Assembly: GCF_025210605.1 (NCBI RefSeq)
Contig: NZ_JAOARI010000013.1
Location: 152,581 to 216,580 of the forward strand
DNA length: 64,000 bases
DNA from: Halodesulfovibrio sp.
Lineage (GTDB): Bacteria; Desulfobacterota; Desulfovibrionia; Desulfovibrionales; Desulfovibrionaceae
Direction: 5' to 3'
This document shows positions 42,603 through 51,908 of this stretch, piece after piece. A program made the translations under genes and the position numbers. Every line of letters starts with the position of its first letter. The stretch's first letter is position 1. The notes beneath the pieces are model-generated. The model ran no database searches, was not told the DNA's origin, and saw only the letters and a program-made list of their open reading frames with translations.

Positions 42603-44015
42603 TTACTTATGGTAGATTTTCACCAGGTTTGTTCCCCTGGCTTGTCCTCCCGGTTTAGGCTGACCTGCTGTAATAACAACGCGGTCACCGGCACGGAATT
42701 CAGGGGATGTTTCAACAAATGTTTCAGCCCGTTGTAGGTGGGCTTCAATAGATTTGTCAACAGGGTCGGTTACAACACCCCATGAGAAGTTCAATGCACG
42801 GCGAACAGCTTCGTCCGGTGTAAGCGCGTGAACGAGCTGGTCTGGACGACGTGCGGACATAAGACGAGCAGATGCACCGCTGTTGGAATGACATACAAGA
42901 GCTTTAGCTTCTACTTTTTCAGCCATGAGACATGCAGAGTATGCAAGGAAGTCCGGAGTAGACTGACCTTTGCTTGGAGTCATGTCACGTTCCTGCTCAA
43001 AGTAGTACTTTTCTGCTTCCTGCGCGATTTTGGTCATGTATTTCACAGTCTGCACAGGGAAGTTACCCATAGCAGTTTCTTCTGAAAGCATGAGACAGTC
43101 AGTACCGTCGAGTACAGCGTTTGCTACGTCAGTTGTTTCTGCACGGGTAGGAACAGGGTTGTTCACCATGGACAGAAGCATCTGGGTTGCAACGATAACT
43201 GGTTTGCCTGCGCGGTTACATGCTTCGATGATGCGTTTCTGCATAGCTGGAAGCTGTGGAAGCGGACATTCAACACCAAGGTCACCACGAGCAACCATGA
43301 TGATGTCAGTAACATCGAGAATAGCTTCGAGGTTAGTAACAGAGTTCTGACGCTCGAGCTTAGCGATGATAGGAATGTTTTTACCGGCTTCGAGGATAAT
43401 TTTACGTGCAACTTCAATGTCAGCAGGAGTCTGAACAAAGGAGAGAGCACAAGCATCAACACCGAGACGCAGACCGTCGCGAAGATCTTTCTGATCTTTT
43501 TCGGTCATAGCCGGAAGGTTGATTGGTTTACCCGGAAGAGCAAGACCTTTACGGGAAGTCAGGAAGCCATCGTTGCGACACTCAATCTCGAATGCACCGA
43601 GGTCGAGTTTTTCTGTTACGCGGAACGGAAGTACGCCGTCTGCGAGAACAATTTTGTCGCCGATTTCCAGAGTTTCCATGATCTCAGGAACATCAAACGG
43701 GATGAAAGGAAGTTGACGCACGTGTTCGGTACCTGAAGGGCCGAGAACGAGACGATCATGTTTTTTCAGTGTGTAGCTATCTTCACTGAGCTGACCGATA
43801 CGCATCTTAGGGCCGGAGAGGTCCTGAAGAATTGTAATAGGAGTATCGTACTCTGCTTCGAGTTCGCGGATAAGTGCAATAAGACCTTCAAACATGGTTG
43901 CATCGCCATGTGAGAAGTTAAGCCTGAAAATACGTACACCGGCTTCAATAAGTTCAGACAATTTCTGTCTTGAGTTACTGGCCGGACCAATGGTGGCAAT
44001 AATTTTAGTTCTCAT
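42603..44015 (-). CDS. pyk: Pyruvate kinase
   Basis: A 470-residue glycolytic enzyme (PEP + ADP to pyruvate + ATP). Motifs: RTKIIATIGPAS, LNFSHGD, ILQDLSGPKMRIG, IIAKLERQNSV, MVARGDLGVECPLPQLP and the signature region with ATQMLLSM. The frame is open to 44051, but ATG 44015 gives the normal N-terminus. No Shine-Dalgarno sequence precedes it. TTGACA ends 30 bases before the ATG with AAATAT at spacer 17, so the mRNA may be leaderless. Confidence 0.94.
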   Translation of the reverse strand: MRTKIIATIGPASNSRQKLSELIEAGVRIFRLNFSHGDATMFEGLIALIRELEAEYDTPITILQDLSGPKMRIGQLSEDSYTLKKHDRLVLGPSGTEHVRQLPFIPFDVPEIMETLEIGDKIVLADGVLPFRVTEKLDLGAFEIECRNDGFLTSRKGLALPGKPINLPAMTEKDQKDLRDGLRLGVDACALSFVQTPADIEVARKIILEAGKNIPIIAKLERQNSVTNLEAILDVTDIIMVARGDLGVECPLPQLPAMQKRIIEACNRAGKPVIVATQMLLSMVNNPVPTRAETTDVANAVLDGTDCLMLSEETAMGNFPVQTVKYMTKIAQEAEKYYFEQERDMTPSKGQSTPDFLAYSACLMAEKVEAKALVCHSNSGASARLMSARRPDQLVHALTPDEAVRRALNFSWGVVTDPVDKSIEAHLQRAETFVETSPEFRAGDRVVITAGQPKPGGQARGTNLVKIYHK

Positions 44016-44045
44016 GATAAGGATATTTTGTGATTTACAACATAT

Positions 44046-44051
44046 TGTCAA
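44046..44051 (-). promoter_or_regulatory. Candidate -35 of pyk
   Basis: TTGACA on the minus strand; with AAATAT 17 bp on, transcription would start within a few bases of the pyk ATG. Confidence 0.45.
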
Positions 44052-44121
44052 GGCATATTGATATGTGAAACCGGTTTTAGTTTGAATACGCCCCTTTACA
44101 ACTTCAGACGCACGCCTTTCT

Positions 44122-44165
44122 TATAATGGTTGGGGTGGTAAAGTGTGGTAAAAGGTGGTAGAGGT
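44122..44165 (+). promoter_or_regulatory. mraZ promoter and MraZ operator repeats
   Basis: TATAAT at 44122-44127 is a good -10. Directly after it TGGTA occurs three times (44136-44140, 44146-44150, 44156-44160) with an exact 10-bp period, followed by GAGGTGA. MraZ proteins are known to bind short GTGG/TGGG-type direct repeats ahead of their own gene, so this is the likely autoregulatory operator of the dcw cluster. Confidence 0.75.
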
Positions 44166-44170
44166 GACGT

Positions 44171-44620
44171 ATGTATTTCAGAGGCCGATCCCACCGAAGT
44201 CTCGATAACAAAAGCAGAGTAATGCTGCCCACTGCCTTTAGGGACATCCTTCTCTCTCGCTCGGAAGGCGGGAAACTTGTCCTTACCACCTATGATAGGT
44301 GCGTAATGGGGTTTCCATTGCCTGATTGGGAAGAGTTCGAGCAAAAATTCCATCGATTAAAAAATCCATCTCTTAAGTTGCGTCATTTCCGAAGACTCGT
44401 TATTGGCGGAGCCGAAGAAATTGTTGTGGACAAGCAGGGACGCATCAGGCTTCCTGCTGACCATGTCTCGTATGGTGGGCTTCAGAAAGAAATCGTGCTT
44501 GTCGGACAGGGAAGTAAATTTGAGATTTGGGATAAAACCCGCTTCGAAGAACTTATGGCTCTCGATTTCGACGACGTGGCTGACGAATTAACAGAAAGCG
44601 GAATTGATTTTCCGATTTAG
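44171..44620 (+). CDS. mraZ: Transcriptional regulator MraZ
   Basis: A 149-residue protein with two AbrB-like DNA-binding repeats: [22 protein letters not shown] and [15 protein letters not shown]. MraZ forms a ring, binds repeats at its own promoter and represses the dcw cluster. GAGGTGA precedes the ATG. First gene of the cluster; rsmH follows 17 bp later. Confidence 0.94.
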   Translation: MYFRGRSHRSLDNKSRVMLPTAFRDILLSRSEGGKLVLTTYDRCVMGFPLPDWEEFEQKFHRLKNPSLKLRHFRRLVIGGAEEIVVDKQGRIRLPADHVSYGGLQKEIVLVGQGSKFEIWDKTRFEELMALDFDDVADELTESGIDFPI

Positions 44621-44637
44621 GAATAAGGTGACCAGTA

Positions 44638-45615
44638 ATGACTTCCGAACAGGATAGCGCACAAGACCAGCAAATGTGGGACGATCATGTCTCCGTACTG
44701 CTGAACGAAGTGATAGACTACCTCGACCCTAAACCCGGTGGATACTATTTAGACGGAACACTGGGGCTTGCAGGGCACAGTGAAGCTTTGTTGAAAAAAG
44801 CAGATGGTAAAGCGCATCTTCTCGGTATCGATAGAGATTTAGAAACGCTTGAGCGCGCTCGAAAGCGTCTTGAGCCGTTTGGCGATAATGTTGTAACAGC
44901 CCACGCCAGATTCAGCGAATTTGAAATGGTTTTGCGGGATGTCAACTGGGATGAGCTTGATGGTGCACTTATTGATATCGGTGTTTCGTCAATGCAGATC
45001 GATCAGCCGGAACGAGGTTTCAGTTTTAAAACTGAAGGTCCGCTTGATATGCGGATGGACCCTTCCGGTGGTATGCCGCCTGCAAGCTCTATCGTTAACA
45101 AAGCGTCGTATGAAAAATTAAAATTTATTATTGGTCGATACGGTGAAGACCCTATGTGCGGACGTATTGCAAAAGCAATTCTCGAAGCCCGTTCCGTATC
45201 ACCTATTGAAACAACAACGCAGTTGGCATCAATTGTTGAAAAAGCGTATCCGGCTAAGTGGCGCGCTAAATCCAGAAACCACCCTGCAACACGCACATTC
45301 CAAGCATTGCGCATGGTGGTTAACAGTGAGTTAGAAGAGCTGGAAGCATTTTTGAAGCGCATTTTGGATCACTTGCGCCCGGGTGGTCGCCTTGCTGTAA
45401 TCACCTTCCACTCCTTGGAAGACCGTATGGTAAAGCGCATGTTCAAAGAAGAATCTACCGGATGCATTTGCCCAAAACAGATTCCTGTTTGTGTTTGTAA
45501 TCATACCCCGAATGTTACGTTGATAACCCGAAAGCCAGTTACCGCAAGTGCGGAAGAGCTTAAAATCAACTCTCGTTCTTCAAGTGCAAAATTGCGCGTG
45601 GTTGAAAAATTGTAG
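44638..45615 (+). CDS. rsmH: 16S rRNA (cytosine-1402-N4)-methyltransferase
   Basis: A 325-residue SAM methyltransferase (MraW). The N-terminus HVSVLLNEVIDYLDPKPGG and the SAM loop YLDGTLGLAGHSEALL are typical, as are IGVSSMQIDQPERGFSF and the end VITFHSLEDRMVKRMF. It modifies C1402 in the P site of the 30S subunit. Confidence 0.95.
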   Translation: MTSEQDSAQDQQMWDDHVSVLLNEVIDYLDPKPGGYYLDGTLGLAGHSEALLKKADGKAHLLGIDRDLETLERARKRLEPFGDNVVTAHARFSEFEMVLRDVNWDELDGALIDIGVSSMQIDQPERGFSFKTEGPLDMRMDPSGGMPPASSIVNKASYEKLKFIIGRYGEDPMCGRIAKAILEARSVSPIETTTQLASIVEKAYPAKWRAKSRNHPATRTFQALRMVVNSELEELEAFLKRILDHLRPGGRLAVITFHSLEDRMVKRMFKEESTGCICPKQIPVCVCNHTPNVTLITRKPVTASAEELKINSRSSSAKLRVVEKL

Positions 45616-45625
45616 CGGGAAGCCG

Positions 45626-45919
45626 ATGGCAAAAAAGATTGATGTGTGGATTCTTGCATTGATTCTTTCTGGAGTACTCACACTGGCGTTGTGTTTAACC
45701 ACTGTGTGGTTGAATATTGAGCAGGTGAATATGGGGTATGCCCTTAAAGAGCTTCAAGTAAGCGTCAACAAAAAGAAAGCACATACAGCCAGACTTCAGC
45801 TTGAGCGGGATAATTTGTTGTCTCCGTACCGATTAAAGAAAGAAGCCGCTCGACTTGGGATGCAAGCTGCTCAGGTCGGGCAAATACGCCGGATGGCTGA
45901 AACACCTGTTAAGGAATAA
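45626..45919 (+). CDS. ftsL: Cell division protein FtsL
   Basis: A 97-residue bitopic protein: short cytoplasmic end, one membrane helix (ILALILSGVLTLALCLTTVW), then a periplasmic coiled coil ending in RLKKEAARLGMQAAQVGQIRRM, as in FtsL. It joins FtsB and FtsQ in activating FtsWI. The frame is open to 45548, but GGGAAG before ATG 45626 and the family length fix the start. Confidence 0.85.
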   Translation: MAKKIDVWILALILSGVLTLALCLTTVWLNIEQVNMGYALKELQVSVNKKKAHTARLQLERDNLLSPYRLKKEAARLGMQAAQVGQIRRMAETPVKE

Positions 45920-46021
45920 TGGAGTGACTGTGGTCAAGGCAGCGCGGAAAAAACGAATTCCAGAACAAAAAGAAACGTAAAGAAACGTGAATCCGTTTTT
46001 AAAGGGCGGGACTGGAGTCGT
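45920..46021 (+). other. Probable ftsI 5' end in another frame
   Basis: GGAG lies 5 bases before GTG 45930, which opens a 16-codon frame encoding VKAARKKRIPEQKET and stops at 45980. The ftsI frame is open back to 45920 without a start codon and encodes a basic stretch ending in KGRDWSRVRF. One extra A in the run 45967-45971 (or in the six A at 45948-45953) would join the two into a normal basic cytoplasmic tail. Confidence 0.5.
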
Positions 46022-47947
46022 GTGCGTTTTCTGTGTGTTGCTGCATTCATTGCGATATTATGGTGCTCCCTGTGGGGAAGAGCTTTCAGCTTGCAAGTTG
46101 TCGATCCGCAAGAACTGGGACGACGGGCACTGCGCCAGCATCTGACGTCGGAGCTGGTGACAGGACGTCGCGGAAAGATTCTTGATAGAGACAACAGAGT
46201 CTTGGCATCAACACTTGCCATTAAATCTGTGTTTGTGCGTCCATACGAAGTGGAAAGTCCGTATACAGTTTCTGTGCGTCTTGCAGGTATTCTTGGTGTT
46301 GATCCCAAGTTTATTCGGAAGAAAATCAGAAAAGGTCGCAACTTTGTCTGGATAAAACGAAAGATTGATGACCGCGCAGCAGCTGCAATCAAAAAGCAGG
46401 GGCTGAAAGGTGTCTACCTCCAGACTGAGTTTGGGCGGGTTTATCCGAACAAAATGTTGAGCGGCAACTTGCTTGGCTATGTTGGCATTGATGAAAAAGG
46501 TCTTGCCGGTATCGAATACGCGTTCAATAAAACCCTCACCGGTTCTTCCTCTAAATTTGTTGTGCAGCGCGATGCCGCAGGGCGCAGGCTCTTTTTGCAG
46601 GGCGCAGAAGAAACAACGCCTCTTCAGGGCGATGATATTAGCCTGACTATTGATTCGGAAGTGCAGTTCTTTGCTGAACAGGCAGTACAATACGCTGTTA
46701 ATGCCTACGATGCGAAGTGGGGCGGCGCAATGGTTGTAGATGTTGCCAGCGGGGATGTTCTTGCGTGGGCACAGGCGCCGATGTTTAACCCGAACGTATT
46801 CGGACAATATTCATCCAGCCAGCGTCGCGATAGAATTGCTCAGGATGCCTTTGAAATGGGATCAACCATCAAACCATTTTTGATGGCAGCAGCACTTGAA
46901 GAAAATATTATTGAGCCTGATACGCTGGTTTTTTGTGAAAACGGAAGATGGCGTTTGCATAACGTCCGAATCCGTGACACGAAAAAATTGCAGTGGCTGA
47001 CAGCAAAAAAAGTACTTTCCTACTCTAGTAATATTGGTACCGCAAAAATAGGGCTTGATCTTGGCGCAACCAAGTATAGAGACTATTTGGTGCGGTTGGG
47101 ATTTGGCAAAAAATCTCCTTTACCGCTGGCAGGACAGTCGTCGGGGATTCTTCGTCCGCTGAAACGGTGGACGCAGGTTGACCTTGCCAACGCAGCTTTT
47201 GGTCAGGGCTTTTCGGCAACCATGCCGCAATTGGCAGAAGCCTATTTGGCGCTCGCTAATGGTGGCGTTCGAAAACCGCTTCGACTGGTAAAAAATTTTT
47301 CATTAGCTGAAAATGTGCAAAAAGAACGTTCGCAACGGATTTTTTCCGAAGAAACAGCACGGAATGTACTCGCGATGATGCAGGATGTTGTGGAACATGG
47401 CACAGGAAAAAGTGCTGCCATATCTGGTGTTTCTATCGGCGGAAAAACTGGGACAGCGCAAAAAGCATCCCGCAGCGGCGGCTATGGCGGCAAGTATACT
47501 TCGTCATTTGTCGGGCTGGTTCCGGCACAGAATCCGAGGTTCATCACATTAGTTGTTGTTGATGAACCCGCCAAAAACTATTACGGGAGCAAGGTTGCCG
47601 CGCCAGCGTTTAAAGAGATCGCAATGCGGTACATGGCTCTCAATGGCACATTGCCCGACTCTGAGCAGTCCCGTCTGTTTGCAACAACAGCACCGGCAAA
47701 ACGGAAACCGACATATGGTGAACGACGTTTTGATGTAGGTGGCAAACCACAGATTTCTGGGGAATCAGTTCCTGATTTACGGGGTAAGTCGGTACGTTTT
47801 GCAATGGAAATTTATGCTCGTCAGGGCATTATTCCTTCTGTACAGGGGAGTGGTGCTTTTGTGAAAAAACAAAAACCGGCAGCAGGCGCAAAGTGGTCTG
47901 CCGGTGCTAAACAGCAATATATACTCTGGCTATCGGAGCAATCATAA
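46022..47947 (+). CDS. ftsI: Penicillin-binding protein FtsI (PBP3/SpoVD type)
   Basis: A 641-residue septal transpeptidase from the GTG at 46022: membrane helix (FLCVAAFIAILWCSLW), PBP dimer domain with TGRRGKILDRDNRVLAS, and transpeptidase domain with S281-T-I-K284, SSN (335-337) and KTGT (475-478). The last 60 residues (ESVPDLRGKSVRFAMEIYAR and following) form a PASTA domain. The start is uncertain: the best ribosome site is ahead of GTG 45930, out of frame, as described for 45920-46021. It is partner of FtsW. Confidence 0.92.
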   Translation: MRFLCVAAFIAILWCSLWGRAFSLQVVDPQELGRRALRQHLTSELVTGRRGKILDRDNRVLASTLAIKSVFVRPYEVESPYTVSVRLAGILGVDPKFIRKKIRKGRNFVWIKRKIDDRAAAAIKKQGLKGVYLQTEFGRVYPNKMLSGNLLGYVGIDEKGLAGIEYAFNKTLTGSSSKFVVQRDAAGRRLFLQGAEETTPLQGDDISLTIDSEVQFFAEQAVQYAVNAYDAKWGGAMVVDVASGDVLAWAQAPMFNPNVFGQYSSSQRRDRIAQDAFEMGSTIKPFLMAAALEENIIEPDTLVFCENGRWRLHNVRIRDTKKLQWLTAKKVLSYSSNIGTAKIGLDLGATKYRDYLVRLGFGKKSPLPLAGQSSGILRPLKRWTQVDLANAAFGQGFSATMPQLAEAYLALANGGVRKPLRLVKNFSLAENVQKERSQRIFSEETARNVLAMMQDVVEHGTGKSAAISGVSIGGKTGTAQKASRSGGYGGKYTSSFVGLVPAQNPRFITLVVVDEPAKNYYGSKVAAPAFKEIAMRYMALNGTLPDSEQSRLFATTAPAKRKPTYGERRFDVGGKPQISGESVPDLRGKSVRFAMEIYARQGIIPSVQGSGAFVKKQKPAAGAKWSAGAKQQYILWLSEQS

Positions 47948-47948
47948 T

Positions 47949-49394
47949 ATGGCGCAGACTATACCTATGGAACAGCTTGAGCAGCAGGTTGCGACTGGCT
48001 TGCTCACTCTGCATATTGATTCCCGCAAAGTAAAACAGGGAGACGTCTTTGTTGCGCTTCCCGGCGCTACTGTGGATGGCGGGAAATTTATCGAGAACGC
48101 CATTGAAAATGGTGCAGCATACATTGTGTGCAGCGAAGAAAATATTCCAGCAAACCCTGTAGATGCAGTGTTTGTTGTTACAGAAAATACAAAAGAAACT
48201 CTTGGCAGACTGGCATCTGCCCGTTTTGGCACTGCCAATCTTAATCTACAGCTTGTAGGTGTTACTGGCACAAACGGCAAAACAACCGTTACCAGTATCT
48301 TAGAATACCTTTTTGCTGAGGCAGGTCGCAAAACTGGTGTTATCGGCACGGTTGCATATCGCTGGCCGGGTACAGAAATTGTTGCCAACATGACAACACC
48401 GGATTGCCTTAAGTTGCATTCCCTGCTTTCCCGTATGGAAGCGGCGGGGGTTGAAAATGCATTCATGGAAGTTTCTTCACATGCGCTTGACCAGAACAGA
48501 ACTGCCGGAATCCGTTTTGCCGGTGGTGTGCTTACAAACGTAACGCAGGATCATCTGGACTACCATGGTGATATGGAAACGTATTTTGATGCAAAGAAAA
48601 AGTTGTTCACCACTGTTCCTGATGTAGCCAAGCTGGGCGTAGTCAACCTTGACGATGCCTACGGCAAGCGTTTGCTTCCAGAGCTTTCCAACGGTATCGG
48701 TTTTACGCTGACTGGTGCTGATGTAGAAGGCTGCCGTGTCCTGCGTGGTGAGATTCTTGAATCCACAGTGGATGGCTTGAAACTCCATATGTCTTTTGAA
48801 GGGCAGGAGTGGAATATTACGTCACCGATGGTAGGTACGCATAATGCCTCCAACCTGCTTGCAGCTATGGCTGTAGGGGTGGGAATGGGGCTTACCATAC
48901 AGCAAATGCAGAGCCTTTCCGGCTATACCGGAGTTTGTGGACGTCTTGAACGTATCCCGACTACTAAAGGCATTTACGCGTTTGTTGATTATGCACATAC
49001 CCCTGATGCGTTAGTGAATGTACTGTCTGCATTACGCAAAACAGGATTTGAACGCATTATTACTGTGTTCGGTTGCGGCGGAGACCGTGACCGTACTAAG
49101 CGTCCTCTTATGGGGGAAGCAGTAGCAAAAGGAACTGATGTTGCGGTGCTTACATCTGATAACCCGCGTACAGAAAATCCTGACGCTATTCTTGAAGATG
49201 TGAAGCCGGGGCTTGCTGATTGTAAGGAAGTGCTTGTAGAGGTCGATCGTAAAAAAGCGATTGAGCTTGCAGTATCCATTGCAAAACCTGGTGACTGCAT
49301 TCTTGTTGCCGGTAAAGGGCATGAAGACTATCAGGTTCTTGGCACTAAAAAAGTACCATTCAGCGATCAGGCAATCCTGAAGGAGTTGCTCTAG
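47949..49394 (+). CDS. murE: UDP-MurNAc-tripeptide synthetase
   Basis: A 481-residue Mur ligase adding the third residue of the stem peptide. ATP loop GVTGTNGKTTVTS, DHLDYHG, and the substrate motif DNPR (SDNPRTENP), which marks meso-diaminopimelate use. The start ATG 47949 is 1 base after the ftsI stop; the frame upstream of it lies inside ftsI. Confidence 0.95.
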   Translation: MAQTIPMEQLEQQVATGLLTLHIDSRKVKQGDVFVALPGATVDGGKFIENAIENGAAYIVCSEENIPANPVDAVFVVTENTKETLGRLASARFGTANLNLQLVGVTGTNGKTTVTSILEYLFAEAGRKTGVIGTVAYRWPGTEIVANMTTPDCLKLHSLLSRMEAAGVENAFMEVSSHALDQNRTAGIRFAGGVLTNVTQDHLDYHGDMETYFDAKKKLFTTVPDVAKLGVVNLDDAYGKRLLPELSNGIGFTLTGADVEGCRVLRGEILESTVDGLKLHMSFEGQEWNITSPMVGTHNASNLLAAMAVGVGMGLTIQQMQSLSGYTGVCGRLERIPTTKGIYAFVDYAHTPDALVNVLSALRKTGFERIITVFGCGGDRDRTKRPLMGEAVAKGTDVAVLTSDNPRTENPDAILEDVKPGLADCKEVLVEVDRKKAIELAVSIAKPGDCILVAGKGHEDYQVLGTKKVPFSDQAILKELL

Positions 49395-50836
49395 TGAAGT
49401 TAACGCTCGATCAGATTCAAAGCGCAATGGGGGCAGTAGGTTTTCTTGGTGATGCTGGAGAACTGGCACCTCTTGGTATACAGACTGACAGCCGCGTGCT
49501 TAAGCGTGGAGAATTGTTCTTTTGTATTTCAGGCGAGCGATTTGATGGTCATAACTTTGCTAAGGCGGCGTTAGAACGTGGCGCATGCGGTATTGTTGCA
49601 GAACGACCTCCGTTTTCCATGGATGAAATGATGGGGATGGAGTGTTGTGACGGTGGCGTACCATTGCTTATGGTACAGGATTGTGTTGCTGCGTTGGGCA
49701 AGCTGGCAACTCATTATCGCCAGCTTACACGAGCTATTGTCACCGGCATCACAGGTACGGCGGGAAAAACTACCGTAAAAGAGCTGCTTGCAGAAATTCT
49801 TTCCGTTCGTGGCGAAACAGCACGTAACCATTTGAACTTGAATAACCAGATTGGCTTGCCAGTATCCATACTTGGAGCAACTGGTGATGAAAAATATTGG
49901 GTTATGGAAGCAGGTATCAGCCAGCCGCACGATATGGATGAGCTTGGCGCTATTCTGCGTCCTGATCTGGGGATTATTGTAAACGTGGGAGAAGGTCACA
50001 CAGAAGGACTGGGTGACAAGGGTGTTTCTCACTATAAATCGCAGCTTCTTAAATATATTCAGCAGGGTGGTGTCGGACTCGTTTCCGTAGATTATCCTGA
50101 TCTGCTGGAAGCATGTGACAGAAAATTCGATGAAATGCGGTATTTCAGCATTAAAGATCCTGAATGTGCATACTACGCTGAATATGCAGGTGCAGTGTCA
50201 GAAGTGCAGGGGAAATATCACGTAAACCTTTGCGGAAAAGAATTTGATGTCACTGCGCCGTTTAGAGGCGCTTTTGCCGCTGAAAATGTTATAGCGGCGG
50301 CAGCAGCAGCGGATATTATGGGACTTACGTCCAAAGAAATTATTCAGGGATTCGAGCAGGCGACGTTGCCGGAAAAACGATTTAATTGTTCGCAACGCGG
50401 TAACTGGCTTGTCATTGACGACTGTTACAACTCGAATCCATTATCTTGTGCCCGTGCGCTGGAAACAGCTGCTGAACTGGCAGAAGATAAGCCGCTTGTT
50501 CTGGTGTTGGGTGAAATGCTGGAACTGGGGGAGCAGGCTTATGAGGCACATAATGATATTGGCAAAAAGATTACTGAATCTAAGGCTGATGTTGTGTGCT
50601 GGATTGGCAAAAATAGCACTGCGGTGAAAGATGGTCTTAATGAGACCGACTTTACCGGGGAATTCCACTGTGTGGAAACACCGCAGCAATTTCTTAACCT
50701 GTGCAAAACGCTCTGTGTAAACGACGGAACCATTTTATTCAAAGGTTCCCGTGGTAATAAGTTGGAGCGTTTTGTTTCTGTGTTCTGCGACAGCTTTTGT
50801 CCTAGCAGAACAACGGGGATAACTGGTGCTTTATAA
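49394..50836 (+). CDS. murF: UDP-MurNAc-tripeptide:D-Ala-D-Ala ligase
   Basis: A 480-residue Mur ligase. ATP loop [43 protein letters not shown] and [15 protein letters not shown] fit MurF. GTG start overlaps the murE stop by one base, with AGGAG upstream. It attaches D-Ala-D-Ala to the tripeptide; no ddl gene is in this cluster. Confidence 0.95.
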   Translation: MKLTLDQIQSAMGAVGFLGDAGELAPLGIQTDSRVLKRGELFFCISGERFDGHNFAKAALERGACGIVAERPPFSMDEMMGMECCDGGVPLLMVQDCVAALGKLATHYRQLTRAIVTGITGTAGKTTVKELLAEILSVRGETARNHLNLNNQIGLPVSILGATGDEKYWVMEAGISQPHDMDELGAILRPDLGIIVNVGEGHTEGLGDKGVSHYKSQLLKYIQQGGVGLVSVDYPDLLEACDRKFDEMRYFSIKDPECAYYAEYAGAVSEVQGKYHVNLCGKEFDVTAPFRGAFAAENVIAAAAAADIMGLTSKEIIQGFEQATLPEKRFNCSQRGNWLVIDDCYNSNPLSCARALETAAELAEDKPLVLVLGEMLELGEQAYEAHNDIGKKITESKADVVCWIGKNSTAVKDGLNETDFTGEFHCVETPQQFLNLCKTLCVNDGTILFKGSRGNKLERFVSVFCDSFCPSRTTGITGAL

Positions 50837-51899
50837 TCTGCTTTACCCGCTCAGTTCAGACCTGAGCTTTTTGAATGTATTTAAATACATATCGTTTCGA
50901 ACTGTTGGAGCGTTGTTGACGGCGCTTGTACTTTCAATTGCTCTTGGTCCTTATTTTATTAACTGGCTTAAAAAAATTAAATGCGGACAGTATATTCAGT
51001 CAGAAGTAGCCTGTCATACCAATAAAGCCGGTACGCCTACAATGGGCGGCATTTTGATTGCATTTTCACTTATTACAAGCACATTACTCTGGTGTGATTT
51101 GAGTAACCCCTATGTGTGGCTTACTTTGCTTGTATACACAGGCTTTGCGCTTGTAGGGTTTGTGGATGACTATACGAAACTGCGTCGCAAAGAAAATCAG
51201 GGACTTTCTGCCCGTGCCAAGTTTCTTGGACAAATAGGTATTTCGGCAGTAGCGCTGTACCTGTTAGTACAGCTCCCTGCATATTCAACGGAACTGTATG
51301 TTCCACTCTTCAAAAATGTGAGTCCTGATCTGGGATTCTTTTATATTCCGTTTGCCATGCTGGTTATTATCGGCTCATCAAACGGTGTGAATCTGACAGA
51401 CGGTATGGATGGTCTTGCTATCGTGCCGGTTGTCGTCACTACACTTGTCTACGGGGTATTCATTTATGTTGCCGGTCACGCCGCACTTTCGCAGTATTTG
51501 CAGGTCGCAGCGGTTCCCGGTGTAGGTGAAGTTACCGTATTTTGCGGGGCACTTGTTGGCGCAGGGCTGGGTTTCCTGTGGTTCAACGCGTATCCAGCAC
51601 AGGTGTTTATGGGTGATGTAGGTTCACTTTCTCTTGGCGGTACTCTTGGGTTCATTTCAGTGCTCTGTAAGCAGGAACTGATGATGGTTGTCGTTGGCGG
51701 CTTGTTTGTTGTGGAAACCCTGTCGGTCATTCTTCAGGTAGGTTCCTACAAGTTGCGCAAAAAACGAATATTCAAGATGGCGCCTATCCATCACCACTTT
51801 GAAATAAGTGGTATTCCGGAATCTAAAGTCATTATCCGTTTTTGGATTATATCAATCCTGCTCGGTGTAATGGCTCTCAGTGTTCTCAAATTGCGTTAG
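50826..51899 (+). CDS. mraY: Phospho-N-acetylmuramoyl-pentapeptide transferase
   Basis: A 357-residue membrane enzyme with ten expected helices, forming lipid [45 protein letters not shown], and MAPIHHHFE are the MraY motifs. GTG start overlaps the murF stop by 11 bp. Confidence 0.96.
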   Translation: MLYNLLYPLSSDLSFLNVFKYISFRTVGALLTALVLSIALGPYFINWLKKIKCGQYIQSEVACHTNKAGTPTMGGILIAFSLITSTLLWCDLSNPYVWLTLLVYTGFALVGFVDDYTKLRRKENQGLSARAKFLGQIGISAVALYLLVQLPAYSTELYVPLFKNVSPDLGFFYIPFAMLVIIGSSNGVNLTDGMDGLAIVPVVVTTLVYGVFIYVAGHAALSQYLQVAAVPGVGEVTVFCGALVGAGLGFLWFNAYPAQVFMGDVGSLSLGGTLGFISVLCKQELMMVVVGGLFVVETLSVILQVGSYKLRKKRIFKMAPIHHHFEISGIPESKVIIRFWIISILLGVMALSVLKLR

Positions 51900-51908
51900 G
51901 AGTTACTC

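Noticed and set aside
44136..44160. Short repeats upstream of mraZ considered as a CRISPR fragment
   Set aside because: The units are 5 bases with 10-bp period and fit an MraZ operator; there are no spacers.
45930..45980. The 16-codon ORF before ftsI taken as a separate small gene
   Set aside because: Its basic sequence and place fit a displaced FtsI N-terminus better than an independent peptide.
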